Positions 37,215 through 47,560 are shown, counted from the stretch's first letter. The stretch is 64,000 nt of DNA from Alcanivorax sp. 24 (GCF_004360225.1 NZ_SNUA01000017.1:26260-90259); one strand, 5' to 3'. Program-made: numbers and translations. Notes: generated by a model from the sequence alone, not told the origin.

Positions 37215-38555
37215 TCACAGCTCATCAATCAGTAACGAAACCTTTCCCGATTTTGTTTTTTTAGGTTCGGAGACCACAAAAAAATCAAAGTCCACTAAAA
37301 CATCACTAAAATCAAAACCCCTTACAACATCCGTCATACTTATATCTTTTCCTATCAAAACAACAAAAATTTTTGCCACCCCCTTTCTCTGCTGCGACAC
37401 TTGAACACTAGAACAAAAATTGAAAGCCGAATGGTGGCGCCCAAAAATAAGCGCGGTAAGAAACACTTTATTTCCATTTCGGTCAAATATATATTCCCCT
37501 GATCGCCCCCGTGAAACAGAGAAAGACTCCAAAAGTTCGCCTAAAAAAACAGGGGCCACAAGATCACCAGTATCATACCTAATTAAAGGCGAGGCGTAAT
37601 TATAATAAGATGTCCCCAAAAGATGATGTTGCCCCTCAAAAGACAGAGCCTCACAAAAACCATAAGTTTGAAACGGATAATAGACGCCATGCGCCCCGAC
37701 CAATTCCCTAGCCAAAACAGCTCGCTCCGTATGACCATACCAAGAGATTGACTGGGCATTTATGAGCGACTCCACCTTACCTCTTAGCACCGGCGAAGGG
37801 TATTCTGACCCAAGAAGCAGTCCTTTAATGTTGTCAGTTAAAACTGAAAGTAGTTCCCTGTGGTTTTCACTAGCCCACAAAATGAGATCGAATATAGCGG
37901 AAGGATAACCATGGAGATAATTAATTCGATACCTCTTTATTAAATCACATATTATATCCGAAACTTCCGACCACCCTTTATAGATATTCACAGCAAAGTG
38001 ATGCCTAATGGAATCATACTGAGCCAACCCTTTGATAACGGCCCGGCCTGCCAAAAGCATCTTCAAGTTGTTTTGCCTAAAACCAAGATCACGCCATATA
38101 GCGTGCATATGAGCCCACTCGTGCCCAATACTTGATGGCTGAATATAAAAAGACAACGGATTACCACTAGTCCCCCCAGTATTAGCGACATATTTATTTT
38201 CTGTCTTACATGAACGCTCATCAATATCAACTTCCTGTAAGTCGGCTTTGCTTATTACAGGAAGATCAAACAAATTTTCAAATGAGTCAAATCTGTCCGG
38301 CCGCACCCCCGCAGCCTTATAGACTCTGTTGTAGAACGGAACTTTCTTATAAGCATGAGAGGAGATTTCTTTCACCCTCTCGAATATAAACCTCTTTCTC
38401 TCACCCAAATCCATCGATTTAAAACTATCTATTTCCGACACTCTTTCTTTATAAATAGCGCCCATCCCAGGCCTATAAGCATATGGGAAATGTGCCAAAA
38501 TAACACCAAGCGGAAGCGGTAACTGGTTGAGATTTTCTTTGAAATAATTCAGCAT
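37215..38555 (-). CDS. CapK/phenylacetate-CoA ligase family adenylating protein
   Basis: A 446-residue member of the PaaK-like branch of adenylating enzymes. ANTGGTSGNPLSFYI is the phosphate-binding loop, SWYGHTERAVLA the later conserved segment, and LIRYDTGDLV the C-terminal hinge region. CapK-type proteins occur in capsule loci and may activate a carboxylic acid for transfer to a sugar; the substrate is not known. The gene is clearly AT-rich compared with its upstream and downstream neighbours in the window, and begins the transferred-looking block. Confidence 0.85.
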   Translation of the reverse strand: MLNYFKENLNQLPLPLGVILAHFPYAYRPGMGAIYKERVSEIDSFKSMDLGERKRFIFERVKEISSHAYKKVPFYNRVYKAAGVRPDRFDSFENLFDLPVISKADLQEVDIDERSCKTENKYVANTGGTSGNPLSFYIQPSSIGHEWAHMHAIWRDLGFRQNNLKMLLAGRAVIKGLAQYDSIRHHFAVNIYKGWSEVSDIICDLIKRYRINYLHGYPSAIFDLILWASENHRELLSVLTDNIKGLLLGSEYPSPVLRGKVESLINAQSISWYGHTERAVLARELVGAHGVYYPFQTYGFCEALSFEGQHHLLGTSYYNYASPLIRYDTGDLVAPVFLGELLESFSVSRGRSGEYIFDRNGNKVFLTALIFGRHHSAFNFCSSVQVSQQRKGVAKIFVVLIGKDISMTDVVRGFDFSDVLVDFDFFVVSEPKKTKSGKVSLLIDEL

Positions 38556-38567
38556 ACTTTATACCAT

Positions 38568-39479
38568 CTACAGCCGCGCACAAAAATCAATATAATCATC
38601 TATCGATACTCTGCCTTTTTGAGATTCTGATGACCCGCTACTAATACTGGCTTTTCTTATACATTCGATAAATGACTCCGTATCTTCATATTTATATATG
38701 CAGACCCCCTCTGGCCTTGGAACAACATCACTGGCTACCACCGGAACATTCATAGTTAGAGCCTCTCTTACCGCGAGAGAGTCTCCATCCATTGCTGTAG
38801 GTCGCAAATAAACGTCCACCTGATTCAACAAGAAAGAGAAATCAACCTCCTCATCAATGTAAATAATATTTTTAAAACTTTTAACGTCATCTCTATATTC
38901 CTTACTAATATCAACCAAAATCAAATTCACATCCTCTGGAAAAAATCCAAGACTGTTCAATACGAATGATATACCATATATTTCTTTCCCTTTATGGAAG
39001 TAACGATTTTGGGCATACACCAAAAAATACTTATAATTTCTATTTTTTTCTAGAGTTATTTTTTTTCCTATTTTTGAAAGCGGATGATCACCTTCAGGAA
39101 ATAAAGAGGGCAGAAGGGCCACGCACTTCCTATTAGACATGTAGTCGACCACATAATCGTAAGTGCTTTTATTAAGCAAGATAACACCATCGCAAAGTTT
39201 AATTGCAATTCTATTTAAAATAGACTCGGTATCTAAATATTTACCATGAACCGTGAACAAAACTTTTCTTGAAAGAAGCCTGCCTATAATTACGGCCAAA
39301 GCGCGCTTCCATGGCTTAGAATAGTGGCCATGGGAAATATCATATCTCCTTAGCAGCGATTTGGGGCTAAAGTAGCTTACTTCATGCCCCCTTTTTTTTA
39401 GCGCAGATGCGTAATTATATATACTAACTGTCACCCCGCCAATTGGCGGTGGCTTAGAACCAAAATATAGAAACTTCAT
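38568..39479 (-). CDS. glycosyltransferase family 4-like protein
   Basis: A 303-residue protein from the ATG at 39479, which overlaps the previous stop as ATGA and follows AAGGGAAATGGG. It starts MKFLYFGSKPPPIGGVTVS, typical of GT-B enzymes. The C-terminal part has VDVYLRPTAMDGDSLAVREAL, the nucleotide-sugar binding E-x7-E-like segment, and VPVVASDVVPRPEG. It would add one sugar of the repeat unit. The donor cannot be read from the sequence. Confidence 0.87.
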   Translation of the reverse strand: MKFLYFGSKPPPIGGVTVSIYNYASALKKRGHEVSYFSPKSLLRRYDISHGHYSKPWKRALAVIIGRLLSRKVLFTVHGKYLDTESILNRIAIKLCDGVILLNKSTYDYVVDYMSNRKCVALLPSLFPEGDHPLSKIGKKITLEKNRNYKYFLVYAQNRYFHKGKEIYGISFVLNSLGFFPEDVNLILVDISKEYRDDVKSFKNIIYIDEEVDFSFLLNQVDVYLRPTAMDGDSLAVREALTMNVPVVASDVVPRPEGVCIYKYEDTESFIECIRKASISSGSSESQKGRVSIDDYIDFCARL

Positions 39480-40024
39480 CCCATTTCCCTTACTATCCAA
39501 GGATTTCTAATGAAGCGGGAGGAATTAGAACATGAGATAACCTTAGCCGGCACACCAGCCACTGTTGCTCCAGGTGGTATACTCGTAACAACCACTGAAC
39601 CTGCAGCAATTGTCGAACCATCACCAACATCAACATTTTCAACAATACTTACATTGGGTCCAATATAAACACCATTACCAATATTAGCTGCGCGCCCATA
39701 ATTTGACCCAATTGTAACGAATGGGCTTAAGTTGCAATTGTCACCAATGATCGCAGTAGAATTAATAGCCACGCACATATGGTGGCCAATATAAAGACCG
39801 TAGCCTATATTTGTCGTTCTGGGAATTTGCAAATTATATTTGGTAGACAATGCTCTATGCCTAATAACTGCAAAAAACCTAACAATACGAGAGCTGCTTC
39901 TGCATAGCCTTAACCAAAAGCAATATTTGAAGGCCGGATTTTTAATGTAATGTACAAAAAAGCATAGTGCATTAACTTTTCCTGCATATCTAAATAAGTC
40001 ACTTTTTATGTACTCTATACACAC
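39476..40024 (-). CDS. hexapeptide-repeat acetyltransferase (serine acetyltransferase-like)
   Basis: A 182-residue protein. The left-handed beta helix is clear: IGYGLYIGHHMCVAIN, IGDNCNLSPFVTIG, IGNGVYIGPNVSIVENVDVG and IPPGATVAGVPAKVI. It is in the CysE/WcaB group. Inside a polysaccharide operon it most likely O-acetylates a sugar of the repeat unit rather than serine. It is coupled to the following glycosyltransferase by a four-base overlap. Confidence 0.87.
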   Translation of the reverse strand: MCIEYIKSDLFRYAGKVNALCFFVHYIKNPAFKYCFWLRLCRSSSRIVRFFAVIRHRALSTKYNLQIPRTTNIGYGLYIGHHMCVAINSTAIIGDNCNLSPFVTIGSNYGRAANIGNGVYIGPNVSIVENVDVGDGSTIAAGSVVVTSIPPGATVAGVPAKVISCSNSSRFIRNPWIVREMG

Positions 40025-40050
40025 AATGCACCCTCATCGCAAGAATCCAA

Positions 40051-41472
40051 TTAACGATAGAAAACAAGAAAGAGCCACATAAGATGAGCAAAAAAAACAG
40101 ATAAATACCAAATTTTAAAAACCCATTTTCGCCCGAAATCCGGCCTTGAAAAAGACATAAAAACACAAACCAGATAAAATGGCGAAAATTGCAAGAGGTG
40201 CCTTAGTTCTAAAGAAGTAGCAGACACCGAAATTAGCCCTAGTAAAAAAGCTGAGGCCACAACGAGATAAAACCGGCCATTAACCCCTCCTTCCCTGAGA
40301 GACCCCAATCCACCCCTTACAAAGTAAGGAAACGTAATCATGAAGAATAAAGAAGTGATTCCTCTTATCAGATGGTATTCTTCTATCCCCATTTTTAGGT
40401 TAGCCCAAAAAGGAATAGGCGAAAGTAGTGTAAATGACCCAACAATAATTCGAATAAGAATTGGTTGTTGAAAAAGCAAAGCATTACCGAGGGAGCCCAT
40501 TTGTGAAGATTTCGAACCTAGCTCTGTATATGCATCATGATACCTACCACTTACCTGTGAAACGTTTTCGAAAACAGAAAAATGGAAAGATAGAAATGCT
40601 AACAATAAGAAAGATAGAAAGAAGTATATAACCTTTGCATATGTGAGCCCTGGCCTTAAACTAAAAAGAATTGTTGACGCGACTAAATAAGTATAGATAA
40701 AAATCAACGGAGGGCGAAGATAGAAGGCAAAATAAGCTGCCACAGAAAACAATCCAACCAGAAAAATCCAGCTCTTTTGTTTTTCGTAAAAGAAATAACA
40801 GTGGACACCAACAACCACTAAACTGGAGGCCATGAACACAAACCCCCCTCTCAATATCAATGATGAGAAAAGATAAATAACAAAAAACAGAGATGAAAAA
40901 ATAAAGAAGGAAACTCTACGATCCAGTTTCAAATTATCACTTACAAAAAAAAGTAGTGAAAGCGAAAGTGACATAACAGCACAATTCATGATAATAGGGA
41001 GAGATGGGCTTAAATTCAAGCCTATTGATTCCACGATCCACCCCCCTATACTCCATATTTTTATAGCGAGACTTCCAACGGACAGCGAGCTAATTTCGAA
41101 CAGCGACCTTTTCGCATTATCCGATGATATCATTGAATAAAAGTGTATCGCGTCAGGCGTTGTTTGGTACTTTTGAAAGTTGATATCAACATAAATTCGA
41201 ATAATAACTGCCGCTAAAAGTAGCAAAGCTCCAAATCTAATGTAGTTAACAAGAATACCAGGAACAACAATATTTAGAGTCAGAATCAGAACCGCCATTC
41301 CCCAAAACAAAACAACCCAAGAATATAATGTAGATATGTCATTATCAAAGAAAGAAAGAACAGAAACAGAACATACTTGGATTAATATGCCTAGCCCAGC
41401 TGCAAGGTATTTTTTCTTGTAATTTTCATTACGGGGCAGAAAAGAAAGTTCACCCATGCCTTCAGCCCTCAT
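40051..41472 (-). CDS. O-antigen/capsule polymerase-like membrane protein (Wzy)
   Basis: A 473-residue protein with about ten to twelve hydrophobic segments and a long hydrophilic loop between residues 290 and 340 (RYHDAYTELGSKSSQMG). Low sequence conservation, size, topology and operon position fit Wzy, which links repeat units in the periplasm. The start at 41472 overlaps the previous gene; a second ATG at 41457 with AAGG upstream is equally possible. Assignment is by topology and context only. Confidence 0.72.
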   Translation of the reverse strand: MRAEGMGELSFLPRNENYKKKYLAAGLGILIQVCSVSVLSFFDNDISTLYSWVVLFWGMAVLILTLNIVVPGILVNYIRFGALLLLAAVIIRIYVDINFQKYQTTPDAIHFYSMISSDNAKRSLFEISSLSVGSLAIKIWSIGGWIVESIGLNLSPSLPIIMNCAVMSLSLSLLFFVSDNLKLDRRVSFFIFSSLFFVIYLFSSLILRGGFVFMASSLVVVGVHCYFFYEKQKSWIFLVGLFSVAAYFAFYLRPPLIFIYTYLVASTILFSLRPGLTYAKVIYFFLSFLLLAFLSFHFSVFENVSQVSGRYHDAYTELGSKSSQMGSLGNALLFQQPILIRIIVGSFTLLSPIPFWANLKMGIEEYHLIRGITSLFFMITFPYFVRGGLGSLREGGVNGRFYLVVASAFLLGLISVSATSLELRHLLQFSPFYLVCVFMSFSRPDFGRKWVFKIWYLSVFFAHLMWLFLVFYR

Positions 41473-42586
41473 TAATCAGCTTTATGAATCCTTTCGCTCT
41501 ATTTTCTATGCTGAAAATATGGGCCCTTTTTTTTCCTTTCCTCTTAACATCCATCAATTCATTTTCCGAAAAATTCAACACACTTCTTACGCCCCCAGCA
41601 AAGGCAGAATGATTCCCATAGTCTACAATTACCGATTTGGTGTCGGACAATATTTCCGGAATAGCATCTACATTTGTGGAAACAATAGGGAGGCCGACCT
41701 TTAGGGCTTCAACTAAGGCCAAGCCAAACCCTTCTGTTCTAGTTGGATGAACAAGAACTGAAGCGGAACGCATCAATGAGTATATATCAGTTCTTCTTCC
41801 TAAAAATTGAACTTTTTCATCTAGGCCATACGAGATTATTTTTTCTCTTAAGGAAGATAGCATCTGAGCTGTGCCACTTATAGACTCATCTATATGGCCT
41901 ACGAAAACCAAATTAATTTCATTATTCACTAATAATGGCGTTAACGCATCAAACAAAAAATTTAAACCTTTATATTCAGCAATACGGCCAACATATAATG
42001 CGACTGGCTTATTTCCAAAATAAGGTATTATTTCTTGCTTTTCCTCTATATCGCTGACAGAATTATACAGAACCCAAACATCACTTTCTTTTTCGATAAA
42101 TCGCACCCATGCACTCTTTACAAAATATGAAACGCAGTAATGCTTCATGGATTTCCTTATAGAAATCATACCCTTCCATATTTTGTGTTTTAAGGAGTTA
42201 TGTTCAGACTTTATATATACTTGATGAACACCATTAATAATTCTTTGCTTTAGGAAAAAAGTCGCTATCAGCAAGACCAAGTTTACTGAAAAGGAAGATG
42301 TTTCTATCACCTCATAGTAATTATTTTTTATTTTTTTCCGCAACTTAAAAATCATAGATAAAGATTTTATCCAGCCAGGGTTAGGAGTGTAGTTCAAGCA
42401 CTCAAATCTAACTCCTGCCTTTTTCGCCCTATCAATCTGCCCCCCTTGTGCATGCTCTTTTAGATTATAGAGTGATAAAATTTCAACCTTTTTTCCTTGT
42501 CTAGCAAGTTCTTCTGCAAGTTCAACCTGTAGACGCTCAGCTCCACCAAGAAGCTGATATTGGGACATAAGAAAAAGAATTTTCAT
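41462..42586 (-). CDS. glycosyltransferase family 4
   Basis: A 374-residue GT-B enzyme. It starts MKILFLMSQYQLLGGAERLQ, and the C-terminal Rossmann fold has VALYVGRIAEYKGLNFL, QFLGRRTDIYSLM and VHPTRTEGFGLALVEALKVG with the E-x7-E pair. It is a retaining transferase acting on the lipid-linked repeat unit in the cytoplasm. It lies five bases before the pyruvyltransferase gene end, and its stop overlaps the polymerase start. Confidence 0.92.
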   Translation of the reverse strand: MKILFLMSQYQLLGGAERLQVELAEELARQGKKVEILSLYNLKEHAQGGQIDRAKKAGVRFECLNYTPNPGWIKSLSMIFKLRKKIKNNYYEVIETSSFSVNLVLLIATFFLKQRIINGVHQVYIKSEHNSLKHKIWKGMISIRKSMKHYCVSYFVKSAWVRFIEKESDVWVLYNSVSDIEEKQEIIPYFGNKPVALYVGRIAEYKGLNFLFDALTPLLVNNEINLVFVGHIDESISGTAQMLSSLREKIISYGLDEKVQFLGRRTDIYSLMRSASVLVHPTRTEGFGLALVEALKVGLPIVSTNVDAIPEILSDTKSVIVDYGNHSAFAGGVRSVLNFSENELMDVKRKGKKRAHIFSIENRAKGFIKLINEG

Positions 42587-42591
42587 CTCTT

Positions 42592-43752
42592 TTATCTATC
42601 CCTCATAAGGCTTAGACATTTTTTCGAGGAAATCTGTAATAAGCGCCTCTCTTCTTCTAAACATTCTGGATGTATATATGAGATATCTTTGAAACTATTA
42701 TTTTCTTTTATAACTTGAGCGTCATTTAATTCCCCGTCTAAGCGAAGCTGTTTCCACACACCCCGTATTTTTTTGTCCCACACTAATTGAGCAAAGGGGA
42801 CATTTAGTATATAAGACAAAATTCCAGCATGCATTCTTGAACAAAGGACTGCTTTGCAAGACATATACAAGTTAATTAGTTGATCTAGGTTTTCTGGTTC
42901 TGATAAATCAATATCGAGGTTTGGGTATTTTTTCTTAGCTGCCAGCCAAACATTTCTCGCCTCCAAACGATCGGCAGGTGCACCATTAGTAAATATAGAA
43001 AAACTCTGCTCATTGAAGACATCTCTCATATGGGCAATATAGCACACATAAAAATTTGTGAACTCTTCATGCGTGACCCTTTGGCTCTTCTCTAATTTCG
43101 CATTAAACTCTTCCCTACACTGAACTACAATTCCAATATTACACCCACTTTTCTCTTCTTTTTTAAGACCCAACCCAAAAGCACTATCTGGAACAATTTC
43201 TATTTTCCTTTTTATATTAAAAAAACGACGTGCTCTTTCTAATGATATAGGGTCCCTCAAGGAAACATAACTTGCCTTTTCAAAAAGCCTTTTATATATA
43301 TACCTCCCCCAATGCGTAAATTTATCCCCAACCCCACATGAGAAAATTGCATACGGGCGACCATGCTTCAAACATAAATCGTTTATAACTTTCATTTTTT
43401 GAGAAAAGCTAAAAAAATGCTCAGTTATAATCTGGCCTCCACCGATAACCACAAAGTCACACTTAATTATTTTTTTTTCAAGGCTGGCGTAATAGTTCTT
43501 TTTTGATCTCCACGCCCATATAAGATGCCCTATATATGGACTCAAATAATCTCTTTTTAACAAAGAGGTTATAATTTTGCTGATGGCTGTTTTAGATGAA
43601 AAGCCAAATGAATGTTCAGTATCTTCGCTTCTTAAGGATAAATCGAACTTAATCACGTTACAACTCTTACCAAAAAGCTCACTCATCGCTTTGGATATAA
43701 GTTGATCTCCAAGATTAGGACTATAGTGTTCGCAAATTATCAGTACGTTCAC
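42592..43752 (-). CDS. polysaccharide pyruvyl transferase family protein
   Basis: A 386-residue protein of the CsaB/WcaK family. It starts MNVLIICEHYSPNLGDQLIS with the GDxxI motif. FVVIGGGQIITEH and SCKAVLCSRMHAGILSYIL carry the other conserved segments, including the Arg-Met-His motif. These enzymes add a pyruvate ketal to a sugar from phosphoenolpyruvate. A pyruvylated residue would add negative charge to the polymer. The start overlaps the flippase stop by four bases. Confidence 0.9.
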   Translation of the reverse strand: MNVLIICEHYSPNLGDQLISKAMSELFGKSCNVIKFDLSLRSEDTEHSFGFSSKTAISKIITSLLKRDYLSPYIGHLIWAWRSKKNYYASLEKKIIKCDFVVIGGGQIITEHFFSFSQKMKVINDLCLKHGRPYAIFSCGVGDKFTHWGRYIYKRLFEKASYVSLRDPISLERARRFFNIKRKIEIVPDSAFGLGLKKEEKSGCNIGIVVQCREEFNAKLEKSQRVTHEEFTNFYVCYIAHMRDVFNEQSFSIFTNGAPADRLEARNVWLAAKKKYPNLDIDLSEPENLDQLINLYMSCKAVLCSRMHAGILSYILNVPFAQLVWDKKIRGVWKQLRLDGELNDAQVIKENNSFKDISYIHPECLEEERRLLQISSKKCLSLMRDR

Positions 43753-45059
43753 GACTTTCTCTTTCCTAATTCGATCGCTGAGAATATAGATGCATCAATC
43801 CCATTAATTTTTTTCAACATAGCCCAAAGAGCCACATTGGCAAGAGATAATGAAACAGCTGTAGAAATAGCTGCTCCTATCATGCCATAGTGCGGCACCA
43901 GCACCAGATTTAATACAACATTTAAAACTGAAGAAAAAACAATAACCTTCATTGACCACTTTTCATTACCAAGCATATTCATTAAGGTAGTTACTGGCCC
44001 TATAGTTGTATGGATCAATTGCGATAAGGCAAGGATCACTAAAGGCGTAAATGCCTCCGAATACCCCCCTCCGAAAAAAGAGACTATCAGGCTTTCCCCC
44101 CAAACAACAAAAATAATAAATATTGGTAATGATATACTTAGGTTCATAATTGAAATCTGGAAAACATACTTTCTTAGGCCGTAGAAGTTTGCTTCTTTAT
44201 AAAGTGTCGTAATTATTGGGGCTGACATTGCAGTAAGGGCATGTAGACCGAAGCTAATCATAACAGCCATCTGAACCGAAATGCGATAATTTGCCACCTC
44301 TTCTATAGGCCTAAATAATCCAATCATTACTATATCTATCTGGCCATTAATGACCTGTGCACCAGAAAGAATCGCAAGAGGCATAATATAAGGCCACCAC
44401 CCCCCCCGCGGTCTTTTAGGTCTATCTCTATTCTTATTTCTTTTTGAAATCATACCCAACATTATTCTAGCCAAAAGGCATGAAAGTGCCGAGGAGAGGA
44501 ATAGAACAAAGAAGGCAATGTGGTAGGTAAGCTGATCCAAAACAACAAGGGCACCCGCCCATATAAGAACAAAAAATAAGGGACGGAAAACCACATCCGG
44601 CAGCTGACCTATCAAGACATATGAATATCCCCTAATTTGAGCAGAGGCGATAGATAGCCACGACATTCCAAGAATAGCCATTATTATAATAATTACATCC
44701 TGCTGCCCCAACCAGCTAGTTATTTTTTTATCAAAGAGTGCAGCAAAACATGAAGCCAAGAGAAGCAGTGCAGCCAAAAGAATTAATATCCTTTGGCAGA
44801 AGATTATTAAGTGATGGATTCTTTCGTAATTGTTATTTACTTTGGCCGATGCAGCTTCCCTTATGACTAAAACTGGGAGCCCCAGTTGTGTTGGTATCAG
44901 AATAAAAGTAATAGTCGATACAACCACTGAATAAAACCCGAACTCTTGAACACTTAAAGATCTCGATAGGAAGGCGGTTGAAATAAAAGAGAGTGCCGCT
45001 CCAGCTAATTTAATAGCAATGGACCCACCCCCAGATCGAATAACTCTAGTGGAGATCAA
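43749..45059 (-). CDS. Wzx-type oligosaccharide flippase
   Basis: A 436-residue MATE/PST family protein with about twelve to fourteen membrane segments. It starts SGGGSIAIKLAGAALSFIST, with ALSRSLSVQEFGFYSVV-like residues next, typical of Wzx. NGQIDIVMIGLFRPIEEVANY is the conserved segment of helix 7. It moves the undecaprenyl-linked repeat unit across the inner membrane. It is AT-rich and coupled to the pyruvyltransferase. Confidence 0.92.
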   Translation of the reverse strand: MISTRVIRSGGGSIAIKLAGAALSFISTAFLSRSLSVQEFGFYSVVVSTITFILIPTQLGLPVLVIREAASAKVNNNYERIHHLIIFCQRILILLAALLLLASCFAALFDKKITSWLGQQDVIIIIMAILGMSWLSIASAQIRGYSYVLIGQLPDVVFRPLFFVLIWAGALVVLDQLTYHIAFFVLFLSSALSCLLARIMLGMISKRNKNRDRPKRPRGGWWPYIMPLAILSGAQVINGQIDIVMIGLFRPIEEVANYRISVQMAVMISFGLHALTAMSAPIITTLYKEANFYGLRKYVFQISIMNLSISLPIFIIFVVWGESLIVSFFGGGYSEAFTPLVILALSQLIHTTIGPVTTLMNMLGNEKWSMKVIVFSSVLNVVLNLVLVPHYGMIGAAISTAVSLSLANVALWAMLKKINGIDASIFSAIELGKRKS

Positions 45060-45074
45060 ATCAGTTCCTTTAAA

Positions 45075-46322
45075 TTAGCCTCGAAAATTCAATAGATATT
45101 TTGGCTTTTCCTTAGAAAGCCATTGGTTAAACGCCGTATGATCAACTAAAACAACAACAAAATCTTCATTTACATTAATGTCATCAATGTCTATCGGATC
45201 CAAACCCAAACCTTTTATCTTTATTTTATCTATGTTTGGCTCAACAACATAGACTTTACTGCTGTGCTTTGCTTTAAGATTTTGAACCACTTCCAACGCT
45301 GGGCTTTCTCTCATATCGTCAATGTCTTTTTTAAAAGATATCCCCATACATACAATTCTCTTGCACTCTTTGAAGTCATCTTTAATTTTTTTGTTTATCT
45401 TGTCAGTTACCCACCACGGCTTATTATCGTTCACCCTTCTAGCCGTATGAATCATTTCACTTATTTTAGGAGCCGCATTCACAATAAACCATGGATCGAT
45501 AGCTATACAGTGTCCACCAACTCCTGCCCCTGGCTGTAAAATATTAACCCTAGGGTGTCGATTTGCCAATTTTATAAGCTCCCACACATCTATTTCGAAT
45601 TCATCACAAATCATCGATAGCTCATTCGCGAAAGCAATATTGACATCTCTAAAAGCATTTTCAGTTAGCTTTGCCATCTCCGCAGTTCGAACATTTGTAG
45701 TTATGCAGTCGCCCCGCACGAAGGTTTTGTACAGCTTCGCTGAAGCTTGGCTACATCTCGCGGTCATTCCACCAATGATTCGGTCATTCTCTATTAATTC
45801 ATACATCACTCTTCCAGGCAGTACACGCTCCGGACAGTGAGCGACGCGGATATCAGACTCTTCACCTGAGTGCTGTGGGAAGCTCAGGTCACTGCGGGCT
45901 TCGGCCAGCCAGGCAGCCATTTGTTCGGTAGCACCAACCGGGGACGTTGATTCGAGAATAACCAGGTCCCCCTTTTTCAAAACAGGAGCAATAGAATCCG
46001 CGGCGGCCTGAATATAGCTGAGGTCCGGTGTCGGGATGTTACCCGCGTCAGCGCCCTTTTTGAACGGAGTCGGCACAGCCACAAGAAAAGCATCCGCGGG
46101 TTCGGGACGAGTAGTTGCGCGTAGATAACCTTCTTTCACCGCCGCATGAACCGCAATATCCAGCTCTGGCTCCACAATATGGATCTCACCACGGTTGATC
46201 GTGTCCACCGCATGTTGATTAACGTCCACTCCTATCACTTTTTTGCGGCGAGAGGCGAACATGGTGGCGGTGGGGAGTCCGATATAGCCGAGGCCGACTA
46301 CACAGATAGTGTCGAAGTTCAT
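45075..46322 (-). CDS. wecC: UDP-N-acetyl-D-mannosamine dehydrogenase
   Basis: A 415-residue UDP-sugar dehydrogenase with intact motifs: VVGLGYIGLPTATMFA at the NAD site, ESTSPVGATE, LTENAFRDVNIAFANE with the catalytic lysine replaced by the WecC-type Thr-Glu-Asn pattern, and GAGVGGHCIAIDPWFI with the catalytic cysteine. It oxidises UDP-ManNAc to UDP-ManNAcA. Base composition changes sharply inside the gene near 45840: the first 160 codons are GC-rich like the genome and the rest AT-rich like the downstream operon. Confidence 0.94.
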   Translation of the reverse strand: MNFDTICVVGLGYIGLPTATMFASRRKKVIGVDVNQHAVDTINRGEIHIVEPELDIAVHAAVKEGYLRATTRPEPADAFLVAVPTPFKKGADAGNIPTPDLSYIQAAADSIAPVLKKGDLVILESTSPVGATEQMAAWLAEARSDLSFPQHSGEESDIRVAHCPERVLPGRVMYELIENDRIIGGMTARCSQASAKLYKTFVRGDCITTNVRTAEMAKLTENAFRDVNIAFANELSMICDEFEIDVWELIKLANRHPRVNILQPGAGVGGHCIAIDPWFIVNAAPKISEMIHTARRVNDNKPWWVTDKINKKIKDDFKECKRIVCMGISFKKDIDDMRESPALEVVQNLKAKHSSKVYVVEPNIDKIKIKGLGLDPIDIDDINVNEDFVVVLVDHTAFNQWLSKEKPKYLLNFRG

Positions 46323-46426
46323 ACGGTGTTCCTTGTCCTAGAGCAGAGTTCGTAAATGAGGTTGTTGTAAGCCGGAGAATTGTGGCCCTTTCTATATGAA
46401 GAGGACCGTTCTTACATTCAAAATAG

Positions 46427-47560
46427 TTAGAGAGACGACTGATTGATGTGATCCGCTATTTGAGCGGCGGTAGTGCCGTCGCCGTAGGGGTTATGGGCCC
46501 GGCTCATGGTTTGCCAAGCGTCTACGTCGGTGAGCAGACGGTGCGCTTCGTTGAAGATGTTCTCACTTTGCGTACCAACCAGCTTGACAGTCCCCGCGGA
46601 TACCGCGTCCGGGCGTTCGGTCGTGTCCCTCATTACCAGAACGGGCTTGCCTAATGAGGGCGCCTCTTCCTGGATGCCGCCAGAGTCAGTGAGAATCAGC
46701 CGCGCGTTCATCATCAGCCAGACAAAAGGCAGGTAATCCTGCGGTGGGATCAAGTGGACATTGCCGTGGCCTTTTAGCAAGCGATTTACCGGCTCCTGAA
46801 CGTTAGGATTCAAATGCACTGGGTATACAAATTCCTTGTCCGGGTGTTCTCCGGCCAGTTTGGCGATGGCCTGGCAGATGCGCTCAAAACCACCACCGAA
46901 GCTCTCACGGCGGTGGCCGGTGATCAGAACCAAAGGCCGATCCGTACCGTAAGGGAGTTGGCCCTTCAGGTCCGCTCGTAATCCGGTGTCGCTTTCGATT
47001 CGTTCCTTCACCCATAGCAAGGCATCAATAACGGTATTCCCGGTAACCTTGATGATATCTTCACTGACGCCTTCCGCCAGCAGGGCATCCCGGGCCGTGT
47101 TGGTAGGCGCGAAGTGCAGCCGGGCCAGATTACCCGTGAGTTTGCGGTTGGCCTCTTCCGGCCAGGGGGACATCAAGTTGCCGGTGCGCAACCCTGCCTC
47201 AACGTGGCCAATGGGAATTTGCTGGTAGAACGCGGCCAGCGAGGCAGCCAAAGTGGTGGTGGTGTCGCCGTGCACCAGGACCATATCGGGCTTTTCTTCC
47301 TTGAGGATATCCCGCAACCCCAGAAGGATTCGGGAGGTGATGTCATACAGATCCTGGCCTGGCGCCATGATGTTCAAATCGTGGTCCGGGGTCAGTTCGA
47401 ACAGATTCAGAACTTGATCCAGCATTTCCCGGTGCTGGGCGGTGACGCAGAGACGGCTGTCAAAGCGCGGGTCAGCGTCCAGTTGTTTAACCACCGGGGC
47501 CATTTTGATGGCTTCCGGACGGGTGCCGAAGATGCTGAGGATGCGTTTCTGTTCGGTCAT
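46427..47560 (-). CDS. wecB: UDP-N-acetylglucosamine 2-epimerase (non-hydrolysing)
   Basis: A 377-residue protein with [18 protein letters not shown] at the start, [27 protein letters not shown] and [14 protein letters not shown], then [18 protein letters not shown]. It converts UDP-GlcNAc to UDP-ManNAc, the substrate of the next gene product, WecC. It heads the main polysaccharide operon on the minus strand, 104 bases before wecC. Base composition is that of the host genome. Confidence 0.96.
   Translation of the reverse strand: MTEQKRILSIFGTRPEAIKMAPVVKQLDADPRFDSRLCVTAQHREMLDQVLNLFELTPDHDLNIMAPGQDLYDITSRILLGLRDILKEEKPDMVLVHGDTTTTLAASLAAFYQQIPIGHVEAGLRTGNLMSPWPEEANRKLTGNLARLHFAPTNTARDALLAEGVSEDIIKVTGNTVIDALLWVKERIESDTGLRADLKGQLPYGTDRPLVLITGHRRESFGGGFERICQAIAKLAGEHPDKEFVYPVHLNPNVQEPVNRLLKGHGNVHLIPPQDYLPFVWLMMNARLILTDSGGIQEEAPSLGKPVLVMRDTTERPDAVSAGTVKLVGTQSENIFNEAHRLLTDVDAWQTMSRAHNPYGDGTTAAQIADHINQSSL

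Noticed and set aside
46466..46473. GGCGGTAG, resembling the start of an RfaH ops site
   Set aside because: It lies on the plus strand inside wecB, while the polysaccharide operon is on the minus strand, and the rest of the ops sequence does not match.
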